64,000 bases of DNA, from contig NZ_SODP01000001.1 of the NCBI RefSeq assembly GCF_004365355.1, positions 1,061,473 to 1,125,472 on the forward strand, written 5' to 3'. Position numbers and translations under genes: made by a program. Source of the DNA: Kribbella pratensis (GTDB taxonomy: Bacteria; Actinomycetota; Actinomycetes; Propionibacteriales; Kribbellaceae). A model generated the notes under the pieces. That model saw only the letters and a program-made list of their open reading frames with translations. It did not search any database and was not told where the DNA came from. Shown here piece after piece: positions 36,433-45,589 of this stretch (the first letter of the stretch is position 1; the number at the start of each line of letters is the position of its first letter).

Positions 36433-38943
36433 GTGCCATCAGAGGGGTCTCGCCGCGGCTCGGACGACGTGCAGGGGGCCGGATTCGGTGGCCTGTTGCG
36501 TCGGCACCGGCGTGAAGCCGGGCTGTCGCAGGAGGCGCTGGCCGAACGAGCCGGACTGAGCGTCGATGCGATCGCGGCGTTGGAGCGTGGCCGGCGGCGA
36601 GCGCCGCGGGCGCACACGCTGCGCCTGCTCGCTGACGCGCTGCGACTCGGCGACCCCGACCGCTCCCGGCTCACCGCGGCCGCCCGCAAAGAGGCGGACA
36701 CGACTCGTACGCCGATGCGGCAGCCGCCGGCGCCGACGAACGAACTGATCGGCCGCACGACCGAACTGACCGCGACGAGTCGCCTGCTGGGGCAGCGAAT
36801 CACGCGTTTGCTTACGTTGACGGGACCTGGCGGGGTCGGCAAGACGAGACTGACGCTGGCGCTGGCGAACGAGGTCGCCGACAGTTTCCAGGACGGCGTC
36901 TGCTGGGTGCAGCTCGCTGCGCTCACCGACCCGGCCGGCGTCGTACCGGCGGTCGCCGCGGCCGTGGGCCTGCATCCGCTGGAGAGCACGCGCCTGGTCG
37001 AGGAGATCGCCGAGCAGATCGGCCGGAGCGCGATGCTGCTGGTCTTCGACAACTGTTCGCACGTGGTGGCGACGGTCGGCCAGATCAGCGCTGCGCTGCT
37101 GGAGTACTGCCCGAACCTGTCGATCCTCGCCTCGAGCCGCGAGCTCCTACGACTGCCCGGCGAGAGCGTGTACGTCGTGCCGGCGCTCTCGTTACCGCAT
37201 GACGAGGACCAGTTGGAGACCTCGGAGGCCGTCCGGCTCTTCGTCGAGCGAGCGACCGCGCGCGGCTACGACACGACCGGCCAGCTCGACCAGGTCGCCC
37301 GCGTCGTACGCCGACTCGAGGGCATGCCGCTGGCGATCGAGCTGGCCGCCGCGCGGACGAACGTGATGACGATCGAGGAGCTCGCGTCCGAACTCGAAAC
37401 GTCGTTCGGCATCCTGGCCGGCGGTTCGCGGACCGCGTCCCCCCGCCAGCAGTCGATGTACGGCGCGATCGAGTGGAGCTATGCCCTGCTCACTCCGGCC
37501 GAGCGGGACGTGTTCGCCCAGCTCTCGGTCTTCGTCGGCGGGTGGACGCTGAACGCGGCCGCGACGGTCATGTCCGGGCAGGCGCATCCCGGTCCGTTGG
37601 AGCGAGCTGAAGCGCTGGACCTCACCGGACGGCTGGCCGACAAGTCCTTGATCCGAGTGACCCGGCGGCGTGGTGTCACGCGGTACTACATGCTCGCGGT
37701 GATCCGGGAGTTCGCGGCCGACCGGCTGATGGCTGTCGGCCGGACCGACGAGGCAGCCGAGCGGCACGCCCAGTTCTACATCAGCCTGGCCGAAGAGGCT
37801 GAGGGACATCTGCGCGGTCCCGCGCAGGAGGAATGGCTCGACCGCCTGGAGAACGAGCTGGACAACCTGCGGGCCGCGATGGCATGGGCACTGCGGACGA
37901 GCTCGCCCGCTGCCGCGCTGCGCTTGTCCGCCGGCCTGTGGCTGTTCTGCTCGATGCACGGCCACTACGCCGAGGGCAGTCGCTGGCTGGAGCGAGCGTT
38001 GGCGCTCGGAGACTCGTTGCCCGCCGACCTGATGGCTGAGCTGTCCCCGGCCTGCGCAAAGGCAAACCTCGGCGCTGGAACGCTGGCGTTCCTCCAGTGC
38101 GAGTACGACGCCGCGACCGACCGCCTGCAGACCGCCCTGCGTCAGTACAAGGAGTTGAACGACGCCGCCGGTACTGCGCTCGTGCTGCAACGCCTCGGTG
38201 GAGTTGCTCGCGAACGCGGGGACTACGGCGCCGCAGAGGATCTGCACTGCGAGAGTTACGACCTCTACGAGAGTCTCGGCGACCGCGCCGGGATGGCCTG
38301 GGCGCACAACCACCTCGGCTTCGTGGCCTGGCTGCGCGGCGACCTGGACATCGGCGCGCGCCGGTGCCGGCGCGCCCGCGACGCCTTCCGGATCGTCGGC
38401 GACGGGGAAGGCCTGGCCTGGTCGCTGATCAGCCTCGGCGCGATCGCGCAGTACAGCGGTGAGCTGGTCGAGGCGGAGGACCTGTTGCAGGAGAGCCTCG
38501 CGCTGTCGCAGCGACTCGGGTACCGCGAGGGCGTGGCCTGGTCGCTGAACCAGCTCGGCATCATAGAGCGGCGTCGCGGCTACACCGAGCGCGCCGTACA
38601 CCTGCTGGACGAGAGTCTCGCCGAGCATCGCGACCTGGGCGATCGGTGGCGGTCGGCCAGTGTGCTCGAGGAACTCGCGGCGGTCGCGCAGCAGCGCGAG
38701 CGGAGCGAGTACGCCGCGTTCCTGCTCGGTGCCGCGGACGGGGTGCGGGAGGTCATCCGCGCGCCTGTGCCGGTGATCGAGAAGGCTGACTGCGAGACCA
38801 CGCGAGCCGCGGTCGAAGCCGCGCTGGAACGGCGGGCCTTCCGGGCCGCCTGGTCGGCCGGCCGGGCCGTGCCGCTGGCCGCGGTGGCCGACGGTTACCC
38901 GCCGCCCGGCGGCGCCGCGGCCGACTCACCGACCCTGACCTGA
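36433..38943 (+). CDS. XRE-type HTH plus NB-ARC/STAND ATPase regulator with TPR repeats
   Basis: 836 residues. The N-terminal XRE helix-turn-helix (GLLRRHRREAGLSQEALAER, ~18-70) leads to a STAND NTPase: P-loop GPGGVGKT at 131-138, Walker B-like MLLVFDNCSHV, then the MPLAIELAAAR sensor region. The C-terminal third is TPR-like (several GDYGAAEDLHCESYDLYESL-type hairpins). Such proteins act as signal-integrating transcription factors that oligomerise on ligand and ATP. GTG start chosen; GTG 36469 is possible. Target genes unknown. Confidence 0.88.
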   Translation: MPSEGSRRGSDDVQGAGFGGLLRRHRREAGLSQEALAERAGLSVDAIAALERGRRRAPRAHTLRLLADALRLGDPDRSRLTAAARKEADTTRTPMRQPPAPTNELIGRTTELTATSRLLGQRITRLLTLTGPGGVGKTRLTLALANEVADSFQDGVCWVQLAALTDPAGVVPAVAAAVGLHPLESTRLVEEIAEQIGRSAMLLVFDNCSHVVATVGQISAALLEYCPNLSILASSRELLRLPGESVYVVPALSLPHDEDQLETSEAVRLFVERATARGYDTTGQLDQVARVVRRLEGMPLAIELAAARTNVMTIEELASELETSFGILAGGSRTASPRQQSMYGAIEWSYALLTPAERDVFAQLSVFVGGWTLNAAATVMSGQAHPGPLERAEALDLTGRLADKSLIRVTRRRGVTRYYMLAVIREFAADRLMAVGRTDEAAERHAQFYISLAEEAEGHLRGPAQEEWLDRLENELDNLRAAMAWALRTSSPAAALRLSAGLWLFCSMHGHYAEGSRWLERALALGDSLPADLMAELSPACAKANLGAGTLAFLQCEYDAATDRLQTALRQYKELNDAAGTALVLQRLGGVARERGDYGAAEDLHCESYDLYESLGDRAGMAWAHNHLGFVAWLRGDLDIGARRCRRARDAFRIVGDGEGLAWSLISLGAIAQYSGELVEAEDLLQESLALSQRLGYREGVAWSLNQLGIIERRRGYTERAVHLLDESLAEHRDLGDRWRSASVLEELAAVAQQRERSEYAAFLLGAADGVREVIRAPVPVIEKADCETTRAAVEAALERRAFRAAWSAGRAVPLAAVADGYPPPGGAAADSPTLT

Positions 38944-38993
38944 ACACCGGCCTGAACACCGGCCTGAACACCGGCCTGAACACTGACCTGAAC
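38940..38993. repeat. 12-bp tandem repeat at the end of the STAND regulator gene
   Basis: CTGAACACCGGC occurs three times (38940-38975), followed by the variants CTGAACACTGAC and CTGAACATG. The first copy includes the gene's stop codon, so a repeat expansion abuts or created the 3' end. Confidence 0.75.
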
Positions 38994-39371
38994 ATGCCTC
39001 GCGAGGCACCACGACCTGGGGGATCGACGGTACCCCGCGAGGGATCTGGAGGCGCGAGCACGCGTTTCGTGACCCGGCCGGCTGTGCCTTCTGTCTGACC
39101 CCCCAGGCAGTCCCCCCACCTCACAGCCGGCCGAAGCCACGTCCGCGATGGTCACCCGTCATCGAGCCCTCCCAGTCGACGACCGGTTCCTCCGCGCTGA
39201 CTCAAGGTTGCCGTGATCACGCTCTGTCGCACAGGGACGTAACCCTGACATCGCCCTGACAAATATGTCCTGACAACGAAAGCAGCGGCCGGAATTCGCC
39301 GGTGGTGATCGGAATCTGCCCGTGTGTAGGCGAATTCCGGCCACCGTCGAACATCCCCGGTCGAACGGTCG
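38944..39371. other. Intergenic region between convergent genes
   Basis: 428 bp without a supported gene. It holds the 12-bp repeats, a weak CCTCGCG/CGCGAGG stem (38997-39042) and the larger inverted repeat at 39075-39133. Short frames on the minus strand translate the repeats and show no domain. Confidence 0.55.
39075..39133. terminator. Long inverted repeat, possible bidirectional terminator
   Basis: Perfect 12-bp arms CGGCCGGCTGTG (39075-39086) and CACAGCCGGCCG (39122-39133) with a 35-nt, C-rich loop. It lies between convergent genes, so a terminator role for both is plausible; a structured small RNA is the alternative. Confidence 0.5.
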
Positions 39372-41093
39372 TCAGCGCAAATATCCGGAAACAGCTTTTG
39401 TGAATCCGGCGATCCTTCGTAAAGGAGTTTCCTTGCTGTAGCCGGTGCCTGCATCGTCGAGGCCGGGCATCAGCTTGTCCGGTGCCGGGATGCCTTCGCC
39501 GGCGCAGCTGACGTCCTTGGCCGGCGCCTTCCCCGTGGTCAGGAACGTGTTGACGATCCTGTCCGCGCAGCGGTTCACGCCGCCGTACACACCATGGTCG
39601 CCTTCGTTCGTGACGGTCAGCAGTCGCGAACCGGCGTACCTGCTGTGGGCCGAGACGGCGAGGCCGTAGCTGGTGGCCGGGTCGTGCACCGACTGCACCA
39701 TCAGCGTTGTGGGCAAGCCGTTGCCGGTCGGCGTCGGCATGGTGAGGTTGGGGCGGTTCCAGTAGAAGCAGGGGTTCTCGGTCATCGTCCAGCCGATCAG
39801 CGGGAAGTGCGGACCGAGGCGCGCGGCCAGCTGTGCGCCGGTCTCGGGGCCTTGCGGCCACGCGGTGTCGTTACAGGTGATCGCGTTGAAGGTCGCATCC
39901 TCGGAGTCGACTGTGCCGAACGTGCCGAACGTGCGGAGCCCGACCGGTGCCCGGTTCGCCCGCTGCACGAGCTGCTGCTGGCGGGCCAGGGACAAGCCGT
40001 CGACCTGGCGCTGCGCGGCCTGCGGCCCTCCTTTTGCCTGTGCCGCGGAAAGGTCGCGGATAAATGCCATATCGACCGCGAGAGAATAGAAGTCGAGTTT
40101 TGTATACATATCGTTGGACACCATCATGTCCAACGCGTTCTGGTCGTATGTCACCTGAACTGCCGCGTCCAGGAACTCCTCGACCGCGGGCCGCTCCTTC
40201 AGTGCCCGCCGCAGGCGTTCGTAGGTCCGGATGACTTCACTGGGTGACGAACCGAGGTGCAGTTGGGCGTCGTACTTCGCTGCCCACGGCGCGAAGTCCT
40301 CGCGGAACCGGCGCTCGAACGCCTGCGGCTGGCTGACGAACGTGTCGAACCAGGTCTTGGTGAAGTCCGTGTTCGAGTCCAGCACGAAGCGGCCGACGTG
40401 GTCGGGGAAATAGGTCTGGTAGTACGCCCCGAGCCAGGTGCCGCCGGAGTACCCGACATAGTCGATCTTGTCGAAGCCGAGCAGTTGCCGGATCAGGTCC
40501 ATGTCCTGCACGGTCTGCGCGGTGGTGATGTAGGGGAGGAGCCCGCGGGACTGGCGGTCGCAGTACGGCTTGACCATGGCCGAGGCCTCGGAGATCAGGG
40601 CCTGGTTCGCAGGATCGCGGTCACGCGGGTCCATCGTGTACCCGGGGCTGCCGTCGCAGCTGACGTTGGTGCTGCCGCCGGTGCCTCGCGGGTCGAAGCC
40701 GACGGTGAGGTGGTCCTTGGCGAGCGGCGCCTGGCTCGCGAGGTACGGCGCCATGCCGAGGCCGGCGCCACCCGGTCCGCCCGGGTTGCCGAACACCACG
40801 CGGCTCGGCTTGCCCTTGGCGGGCGCGACCTTGCTGACAGCGATCTGGAGGTCGTTCCCGGAGTACTGGTTGGCCCAGTCGCGCGGCACGGTGATCTTCG
40901 CGCAGTACGTGCGGAACTCGGCTTCGCCGCACTGGATCCAGTCGGGTCTCTGCTCGAGGTACTTGTTCGCCACCCGATGCGGCTTGTCGACAACGGTCGC
41001 CGTCTGCATCGAGGCGGTGGCCCCGGACCCCGGTACGACGAGAACGGCAGCAGCGGAAATGCCCAGGCCGACGGCCAGGGTCAGGTACTTCAT
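39372..41093 (-). CDS. Secreted alpha/beta hydrolase of TAP-like (tripeptidyl aminopeptidase) family
   Basis: 573 residues with a signal peptide (~1-28). The oxyanion region is FGNPGGPGGAG (101-111), the nucleophile S216 is in GYSGG (214-218), and a late HDPATS and EGDHGVYGG supply the Asp and His. The C-terminal TAP-like domain is present. It is like Streptomyces SlpD/SlpE and Tap proteases, which trim short peptides outside the cell. Several Cys suggest disulfides. It could feed the oligopeptide importer, but there is no direct link. Confidence 0.9.
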   Translation of the reverse strand: MKYLTLAVGLGISAAAVLVVPGSGATASMQTATVVDKPHRVANKYLEQRPDWIQCGEAEFRTYCAKITVPRDWANQYSGNDLQIAVSKVAPAKGKPSRVVFGNPGGPGGAGLGMAPYLASQAPLAKDHLTVGFDPRGTGGSTNVSCDGSPGYTMDPRDRDPANQALISEASAMVKPYCDRQSRGLLPYITTAQTVQDMDLIRQLLGFDKIDYVGYSGGTWLGAYYQTYFPDHVGRFVLDSNTDFTKTWFDTFVSQPQAFERRFREDFAPWAAKYDAQLHLGSSPSEVIRTYERLRRALKERPAVEEFLDAAVQVTYDQNALDMMVSNDMYTKLDFYSLAVDMAFIRDLSAAQAKGGPQAAQRQVDGLSLARQQQLVQRANRAPVGLRTFGTFGTVDSEDATFNAITCNDTAWPQGPETGAQLAARLGPHFPLIGWTMTENPCFYWNRPNLTMPTPTGNGLPTTLMVQSVHDPATSYGLAVSAHSRYAGSRLLTVTNEGDHGVYGGVNRCADRIVNTFLTTGKAPAKDVSCAGEGIPAPDKLMPGLDDAGTGYSKETPLRRIAGFTKAVSGYLR

Positions 41094-41198
41094 GCAGAAC
41101 TCCAGCGGATGGCGTTACGTGATCGGACCGTGACAACCTGTCATGTCCACGCCACCCGGTCGAGCACCACCCCCGGCTCGTCGCCGATCGAGCGACTG

Positions 41199-41819
41199 CT
41201 ACGCGTCTCCTGGATCGGTGTGCAGCCGGATCTGCTTGATGCGGACCGACTCGTCGCCGTACAGGTCCAGCTCACGGTGGGCGCCGTCCGGAGCCCAGCC
41301 GGCCTCGGTGTAGAAGGCGCGGAGAACGTCGTCGGTGGAGTTGACCCAGACGGTCAACCGGCTGAATCCGTCGGCGCGGATCGTGTCGACGACGGCGTTC
41401 AGCAGCCGGGAGCCGTGGCCCGCACGGGTGGCGTCCGGCTGTACTGCGAGCTCGGCGATCACGGCGTCCCGCTGCGGGTCGGCGTCCGGATCGTCCGACG
41501 GCGTGATGGCCGCGAAGCCGACCAGCGTACGGCCGGCCAGTGCGACCATCACCCGGTTCCGGGCCTCGCCCGGCGCGAGCAGCGCGGCCCGCCACTGGGC
41601 TGCGAACTGCGCCGGGTCGAGGTCGGCCAGGACGTCGGCGGGCAGGAGTCCGGCGTACGCCGACCGCCAGGCCGCGACCTGAATCTCGCCGATCTCGTTC
41701 GCCTCCGCCGGCAATGCGAGCCGCACGCTGGTCTCGGCCACCGGGGTCTCACCGGATTGTCCGGAGAGATCGGAGAGGTTGGCGGGTTCCGGTACGCCGA
41801 AGTCACTCATGTCTCTCAT
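41199..41819 (-). CDS. GNAT-family N-acetyltransferase
   Basis: 206 residues (or 203 from the second ATG at 41808-41810). After a ~30-residue non-conserved start comes the GNAT fold: a helix with AAWRSAYAGLLP and the acetyl-CoA pyrophosphate loop VQPDATRAGHGSRLL (~126-140), then FYTEAGW near the end. The substrate is unknown. A DUF418 gene lies just upstream on the same strand. Confidence 0.85.
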   Translation of the reverse strand: MRDMSDFGVPEPANLSDLSGQSGETPVAETSVRLALPAEANEIGEIQVAAWRSAYAGLLPADVLADLDPAQFAAQWRAALLAPGEARNRVMVALAGRTLVGFAAITPSDDPDADPQRDAVIAELAVQPDATRAGHGSRLLNAVVDTIRADGFSRLTVWVNSTDDVLRAFYTEAGWAPDGAHRELDLYGDESVRIKQIRLHTDPGDA

Positions 41820-41828
41820 CCTCGCAAG

Positions 41829-43025
41829 TCAGTACACGAGCCGCCGCAGCAGGGTCTCGGCCGGCCCGCGGTAGGAACGCCTGCTCATCGCGTACGCGCC
41901 GACGACGGAGATGATCCAGACCCCGATCGCGACCAGCGCCGCGGTGTACGCCGTACTCCCGAAGCGCAGGTCCAGCGTGAAGGGTGCGAGCAGAACCATC
42001 CACGCCACCGACTGGAACAGGTAGCCCGACAGCGACCGCTGACCGAGTGCAGAGATCGCGCGGACCGGTAGGGAAAGCTTGTTCATCCGGGCGACGAGCA
42101 GCCCGAAGAGGGCGACGTATCCGGGTCCGCCGAACATCCCGCTGACGTGGGACAGGTAGCTGAGCGCGCCGACGGCCGACTCGTCCACGTGCAGCCAGCC
42201 GGCGCCGACGAATGCCAACGGCAGACCGCCGAGGACGGTGAGGCCGAGACCGACCGAGGCAACCGAGACCAGCAAGGGCCTGTGGGCGGCCGGGTTCTCG
42301 AGGATCTGCTTGCGGGCGGCCCAGATACCCAGCCAGACGATGACGATGAAGCCCAGGACACTGGCGAAGTGCGTCGGGTACTCGTGCAGCCGGTCGACCA
42401 TGCTCGCGAAGTACGACGTCGCGGCCAGCGAGGGGTTCGGCTCATTGGTCAGCGGGTGCGCGGGACCGGAGCTGTTGACGACGGCAAGCACGCCCCGGGC
42501 CGCGAAGACGACGACCTGGACCGCCATGAAGGCCCAGACGCCGAGGATGATCCGGTGGAACTTGTCGCCGCGATTCAGCAGGAACAGGGTGCAGATGATC
42601 CCGACGACGCCGTACGCGCCGAGGAAGTCACCGAAGTACAGCAGGGTCGCGTGCAGCAGGCCGAACGCGACCAGCCAGCCGTTGCGCTTGAGCAGGATCC
42701 GCCGTACTGCGCTCGGCGTCGTACCGGACGTCCGCTGCCGGCGGGCGAGCTGGACCAGGCCGTAGCCGAACATCACCGCGAAGACCGGGTACGCCCGGGC
42801 GTCGACGAAGGTGAGTTTGAGGAAGTTCAGGATGCGCTCGAAGCCGTGCGGTGCGCTCTCCACGCCGGGCTGGCCGGCGAAGGCGAAGTTCGCGCTGTTG
42901 GCCAGGCCGATCAGCAGCAGCATCGCGCCGCGGATCAGGTCGGGGGCGAGGGCACGTTCTCTGCCGGTGACAGGCCCGCGATGATCTGAGTGGGCTGATA
43001 TGGCCGGAGCGAGGGTGGTAGTCAC
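41829..43025 (-). CDS. DUF418 family membrane protein
   Basis: 398 residues from GTG 43023-43025, which has GGAG 8 nt upstream; a longer frame from 43112 adds a non-hydrophobic 29-residue start and is less likely. About ten membrane helices. The conserved DUF418 features include the early DLIRGAMLLLIGLANS helix, the FGYGLVQLARR block and a C-terminal LGQRSLSGYLFQS. Function unknown. It lies 10 nt from the GNAT gene and may be in one operon with it. Confidence 0.85.
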   Translation of the reverse strand: MTTTLAPAISAHSDHRGPVTGRERALAPDLIRGAMLLLIGLANSANFAFAGQPGVESAPHGFERILNFLKLTFVDARAYPVFAVMFGYGLVQLARRQRTSGTTPSAVRRILLKRNGWLVAFGLLHATLLYFGDFLGAYGVVGIICTLFLLNRGDKFHRIILGVWAFMAVQVVVFAARGVLAVVNSSGPAHPLTNEPNPSLAATSYFASMVDRLHEYPTHFASVLGFIVIVWLGIWAARKQILENPAAHRPLLVSVASVGLGLTVLGGLPLAFVGAGWLHVDESAVGALSYLSHVSGMFGGPGYVALFGLLVARMNKLSLPVRAISALGQRSLSGYLFQSVAWMVLLAPFTLDLRFGSTAYTAALVAIGVWIISVVGAYAMSRRSYRGPAETLLRRLVY

Positions 43026-43138
43026 GGGAGGATCTCCAAAACTGTTTAGGTCTTGAACTGTTACCTCGATCCTCCCGGCCGTCGGCCGCCGTACCCAGCG
43101 TCCTGAATCCACTCCCGCGGTGGGCCTAGAACCACCTT

Positions 43139-43188
43139 TGTGACACTTGTTGTTGATTCAGACGAAAAGTGTCACATATGCTGCGGGT
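43139..43188 (+). promoter_or_regulatory. Promoter and palindromic operator of the paa operon
   Basis: Inverted half-sites TGTGACACTT (43139-43148) and AAGTGTCACA (43167-43176) are perfect, 18 nt apart. Between them lies TTGATT (43153-43158, -35) and directly after the second half-site TATGCT (43177-43182, -10), spacing 18; the paaA ATG follows 6 nt later, so the transcript is leaderless. A bound repressor would cover the promoter. The regulator, perhaps a PaaR-type TetR protein, is not in the window. Confidence 0.7.
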
Positions 43189-44097
43189 ATGGACTTCCAG
43201 GCGACCATCGACGCCGACGGCCGGATCGAGCCGCGGGACGCGATGCCGGACGGGTACCGCAAGACCCTGATCCGGCAGATCGCGCAGCACGCGCACTCCG
43301 AGATCATCGGCATGCAGCCGGAGGGCAACTGGATCAGTCGCGCGCCGTCGCTGCGCCGCAAGGCGATCCTGATGGCCAAGGTGCAGGACGAGGCGGGCCA
43401 CGGTCTTTATCTGTACGCCGCCGCCGAGACGCTCGGCGTGGACCGGGCGGATCTGCTCGACCTGCTGCACAGCGGCCGGCAGAAGTACTCCAGCATCTTC
43501 AACTACCCGACGCTGACCTGGGCCGACATCGGGGCGATCGGCTGGCTAGTCGACGGCGCCGCGATCGTGAACCAGGTCCCGCTCTGCCGCTGCTCGTACG
43601 GTCCGTACGCGCGGGCGATGGTGCGGGTGTGCAAGGAGGAGTCGTTCCACCAGCGGCAGGGGTTCGAGATCCTCTACACACTGTGCAACGGGACTCCCGA
43701 GCAGAAGGCGATGGCCCAGGATGCGCTCGACCGCTGGTGGTGGCCGTCGCTGATGATGTTCGGTCCGCCGGACACCGCGTCGACGCACTCCGAGCAGTCG
43801 ATGGCGTGGGGGATCAAGCGGCACAGCAACGACGAGCTGCGGCAGCGTTTCGTCGACATGACCGTTCCGCAGGCCGACGTGCTCGGGCTCCGGGTTCCCG
43901 ATGACGGGCTGGTGTACGAGGACGGGCACTACCGGTTCACCGAGCCTGACTACACCGAGCTGTACGACGTGGTGAAGGGCAACGGCCCGTGCAACCAGCA
44001 GCGGCTGGCGCATCGCGTGAAGGCGCACGAGGACGGCGCCTGGGTGCGCGAGGCCGCGGCCGCTTATGCCGCCAAGAAGGAGGCTCGAGCAGCATGA
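43189..44097 (+). CDS. paaA: 1,2-phenylacetyl-CoA epoxidase catalytic subunit PaaA
   Basis: Di-iron oxygenase subunit that epoxidises the ring of phenylacetyl-CoA, the key step of aerobic phenylacetate breakdown. It has 302 residues, starting [20 protein letters not shown]; a frame upstream from 43147 would run through the operator and promoter. Iron ligands lie in the [13 protein letters not shown] block (E..H) and in [11 protein letters not shown] (E..H). First gene of paaABCDE; it overlaps paaB by ATGA. Confidence 0.97.
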   Translation: MDFQATIDADGRIEPRDAMPDGYRKTLIRQIAQHAHSEIIGMQPEGNWISRAPSLRRKAILMAKVQDEAGHGLYLYAAAETLGVDRADLLDLLHSGRQKYSSIFNYPTLTWADIGAIGWLVDGAAIVNQVPLCRCSYGPYARAMVRVCKEESFHQRQGFEILYTLCNGTPEQKAMAQDALDRWWWPSLMMFGPPDTASTHSEQSMAWGIKRHSNDELRQRFVDMTVPQADVLGLRVPDDGLVYEDGHYRFTEPDYTELYDVVKGNGPCNQQRLAHRVKAHEDGAWVREAAAAYAAKKEARAA

Positions 44098-44372
44098 TCG
44101 AGCCACTGTGGGAGGTTTTCGTCCGGTCGCGTCGTGGGTTGTCGCACACCCATGTCGGCAGCTTGCACGCCCCGGACGCGACGATGGCGTTGCGGAACGC
44201 GCGCGACGTCTACACGCGCCGGCAGGAGGGCGTGTCGATCTGGGTGGTGCGCGCTGCTGACATCACCGCGTCGTCGCCGGACGAGAAGGACGAGTTCTTC
44301 GACCCGGCCGGCGACAAGGTGTACCGGCATCCGACCTTCTACCAGGTCCCGGAAGGTGTCGAGCACCTGTGA
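44094..44372 (+). CDS. paaB: 1,2-phenylacetyl-CoA epoxidase subunit PaaB
   Basis: A 92-residue small structural subunit that bridges PaaA-PaaC dimers. The start [42 protein letters not shown] and IWVVRAADI are family signatures. ATG at 44094 overlaps the paaA stop; its own stop overlaps the paaC GTG. Confidence 0.97.
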   Translation: MIEPLWEVFVRSRRGLSHTHVGSLHAPDATMALRNARDVYTRRQEGVSIWVVRAADITASSPDEKDEFFDPAGDKVYRHPTFYQVPEGVEHL

Positions 44373-45103
44373 ACGACCTGTTCGTCTACACACTCCGGCT
44401 CGGTGACGATGCGCTGATCTCCGCGCAGCGCACCGCTGAGTGGATCGCGGCCGCCCCGCAGCTCGAGGAGGACGTTGCCCTCGGCAACATCGGGCTCGAC
44501 CAGCTGGGGCAGGCGCGATCGCTGTTGCAGTACGCCGGATCTCTCGACGGGCGGACCGAGGACGACCTGGCGTACTTCCGCGACGAGCGTGAGTTCCTGA
44601 ATGCGCAGCTGTGCGAGCTGCCGAACGGGGACTTCGGGTTCGCGATGGCGCGGTTGCTGTACTTCGCGACGTACCAGCACCTGCTGTACGACGAGCTGCG
44701 GTCGAGCGCTGACGAGACACTGGCCGGTGTGGCGGGGAAGGCCGTCAAGGAGGTCGCGTACCACGTCGACCATGCGATGCAGTGGGTGCTCCGTCTGGGC
44801 GACGGGACCGAGGAGAGCCACCGCCGCATGCAGGCCGGTTTGGATGCCCTTTGGCCCTACACCGCAGAGCTCTTCGAGTCCGACCCGCTCGTGCAGCGCC
44901 TGCCGGTTGCCGTGGACCCGTCAACGCTCCACGATGCTTGGCTCGAGCGAGTACTGGCCGTCATTGACGAGTCCACGTGCGAGCGACCCTCGTCCTCGTA
45001 CCAGCACACCGGCGGCCGGCTCGGACGTCACACCGAGCACATGGGCTACCTGCTGGCCGAGCTCCAGCACGTCGCGCGATCCCACCCTGGTGCGACATGG
45101 TGA
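44369..45103 (+). CDS. paaC: 1,2-phenylacetyl-CoA epoxidase subunit PaaC
   Basis: A 244-residue ferritin-like structural partner of PaaA that lacks a working di-iron site. Motifs include LRLGDDALISAQRTAEW, LGNIGLDQLGQARSLL and KEVAYHVDHAMQWVLRLGDG. GTG start overlaps the paaB stop; paaD overlaps its end by 7 nt. Confidence 0.96.
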   Translation: MNDLFVYTLRLGDDALISAQRTAEWIAAAPQLEEDVALGNIGLDQLGQARSLLQYAGSLDGRTEDDLAYFRDEREFLNAQLCELPNGDFGFAMARLLYFATYQHLLYDELRSSADETLAGVAGKAVKEVAYHVDHAMQWVLRLGDGTEESHRRMQAGLDALWPYTAELFESDPLVQRLPVAVDPSTLHDAWLERVLAVIDESTCERPSSSYQHTGGRLGRHTEHMGYLLAELQHVARSHPGATW

Positions 45104-45564
45104 CCGACGCAGCCATCCTCGAGGCGGTCGGCGAGGTCCCGGATCCCGAGGTCCCGGTCCTGACGATCGCCGACCTCGGCGTACTCCGCGGTGTCCGCCA
45201 CGAAGGCGACGAGGTCGTCGTAACGATCACGCCGACGTACTCCGGCTGCCCTGCCATGGACTTGATCCGGCACGAGGTAGAGCTGACGCTGCAGTCGTTG
45301 AACGTGGACGGTCGAGTAGAAACCGTCCTCTCGCCGGCCTGGACAACCGACTGGATGAGCGAGTCAGGCAAGGCGAAACTCGTCGACTACGGCATTGCGC
45401 CGCCCTCTGCATCTGGGCCGGTGATGCTGCGGTTGAGCATTCGCTGTCCGCTGTGCGGTTCCCCGGACACCACAGAGCTCAGCCACTTCGGCTCCACCTC
45501 GTGTAAATCGCTCTGGCGCTGCAACACCTGCCGCGAACCCTTCGACCACTTCAAATCCCTGTGA
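45097..45564 (+). CDS. paaD: Phenylacetate degradation protein PaaD (MIP18/SufT-like)
   Basis: 155 residues. The N-terminal DUF59 domain has DPEVPVLTIADLGVLRGV and YSGCPAMD with its conserved Cys, as in iron-sulfur assembly helpers. The C-terminal CPLCGS and CNTCREPF form a zinc-ribbon-like CxxC pair. It is needed for epoxidase maturation, probably for cluster delivery to PaaE. ATG 45097 is chosen by overlap with paaC; GTG 45100 is possible. Confidence 0.95.
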   Translation: MVTDAAILEAVGEVPDPEVPVLTIADLGVLRGVRHEGDEVVVTITPTYSGCPAMDLIRHEVELTLQSLNVDGRVETVLSPAWTTDWMSESGKAKLVDYGIAPPSASGPVMLRLSIRCPLCGSPDTTELSHFGSTSCKSLWRCNTCREPFDHFKSL

Positions 45565-45589
45565 ACAACCAACACAGCAAGGCGATCTG

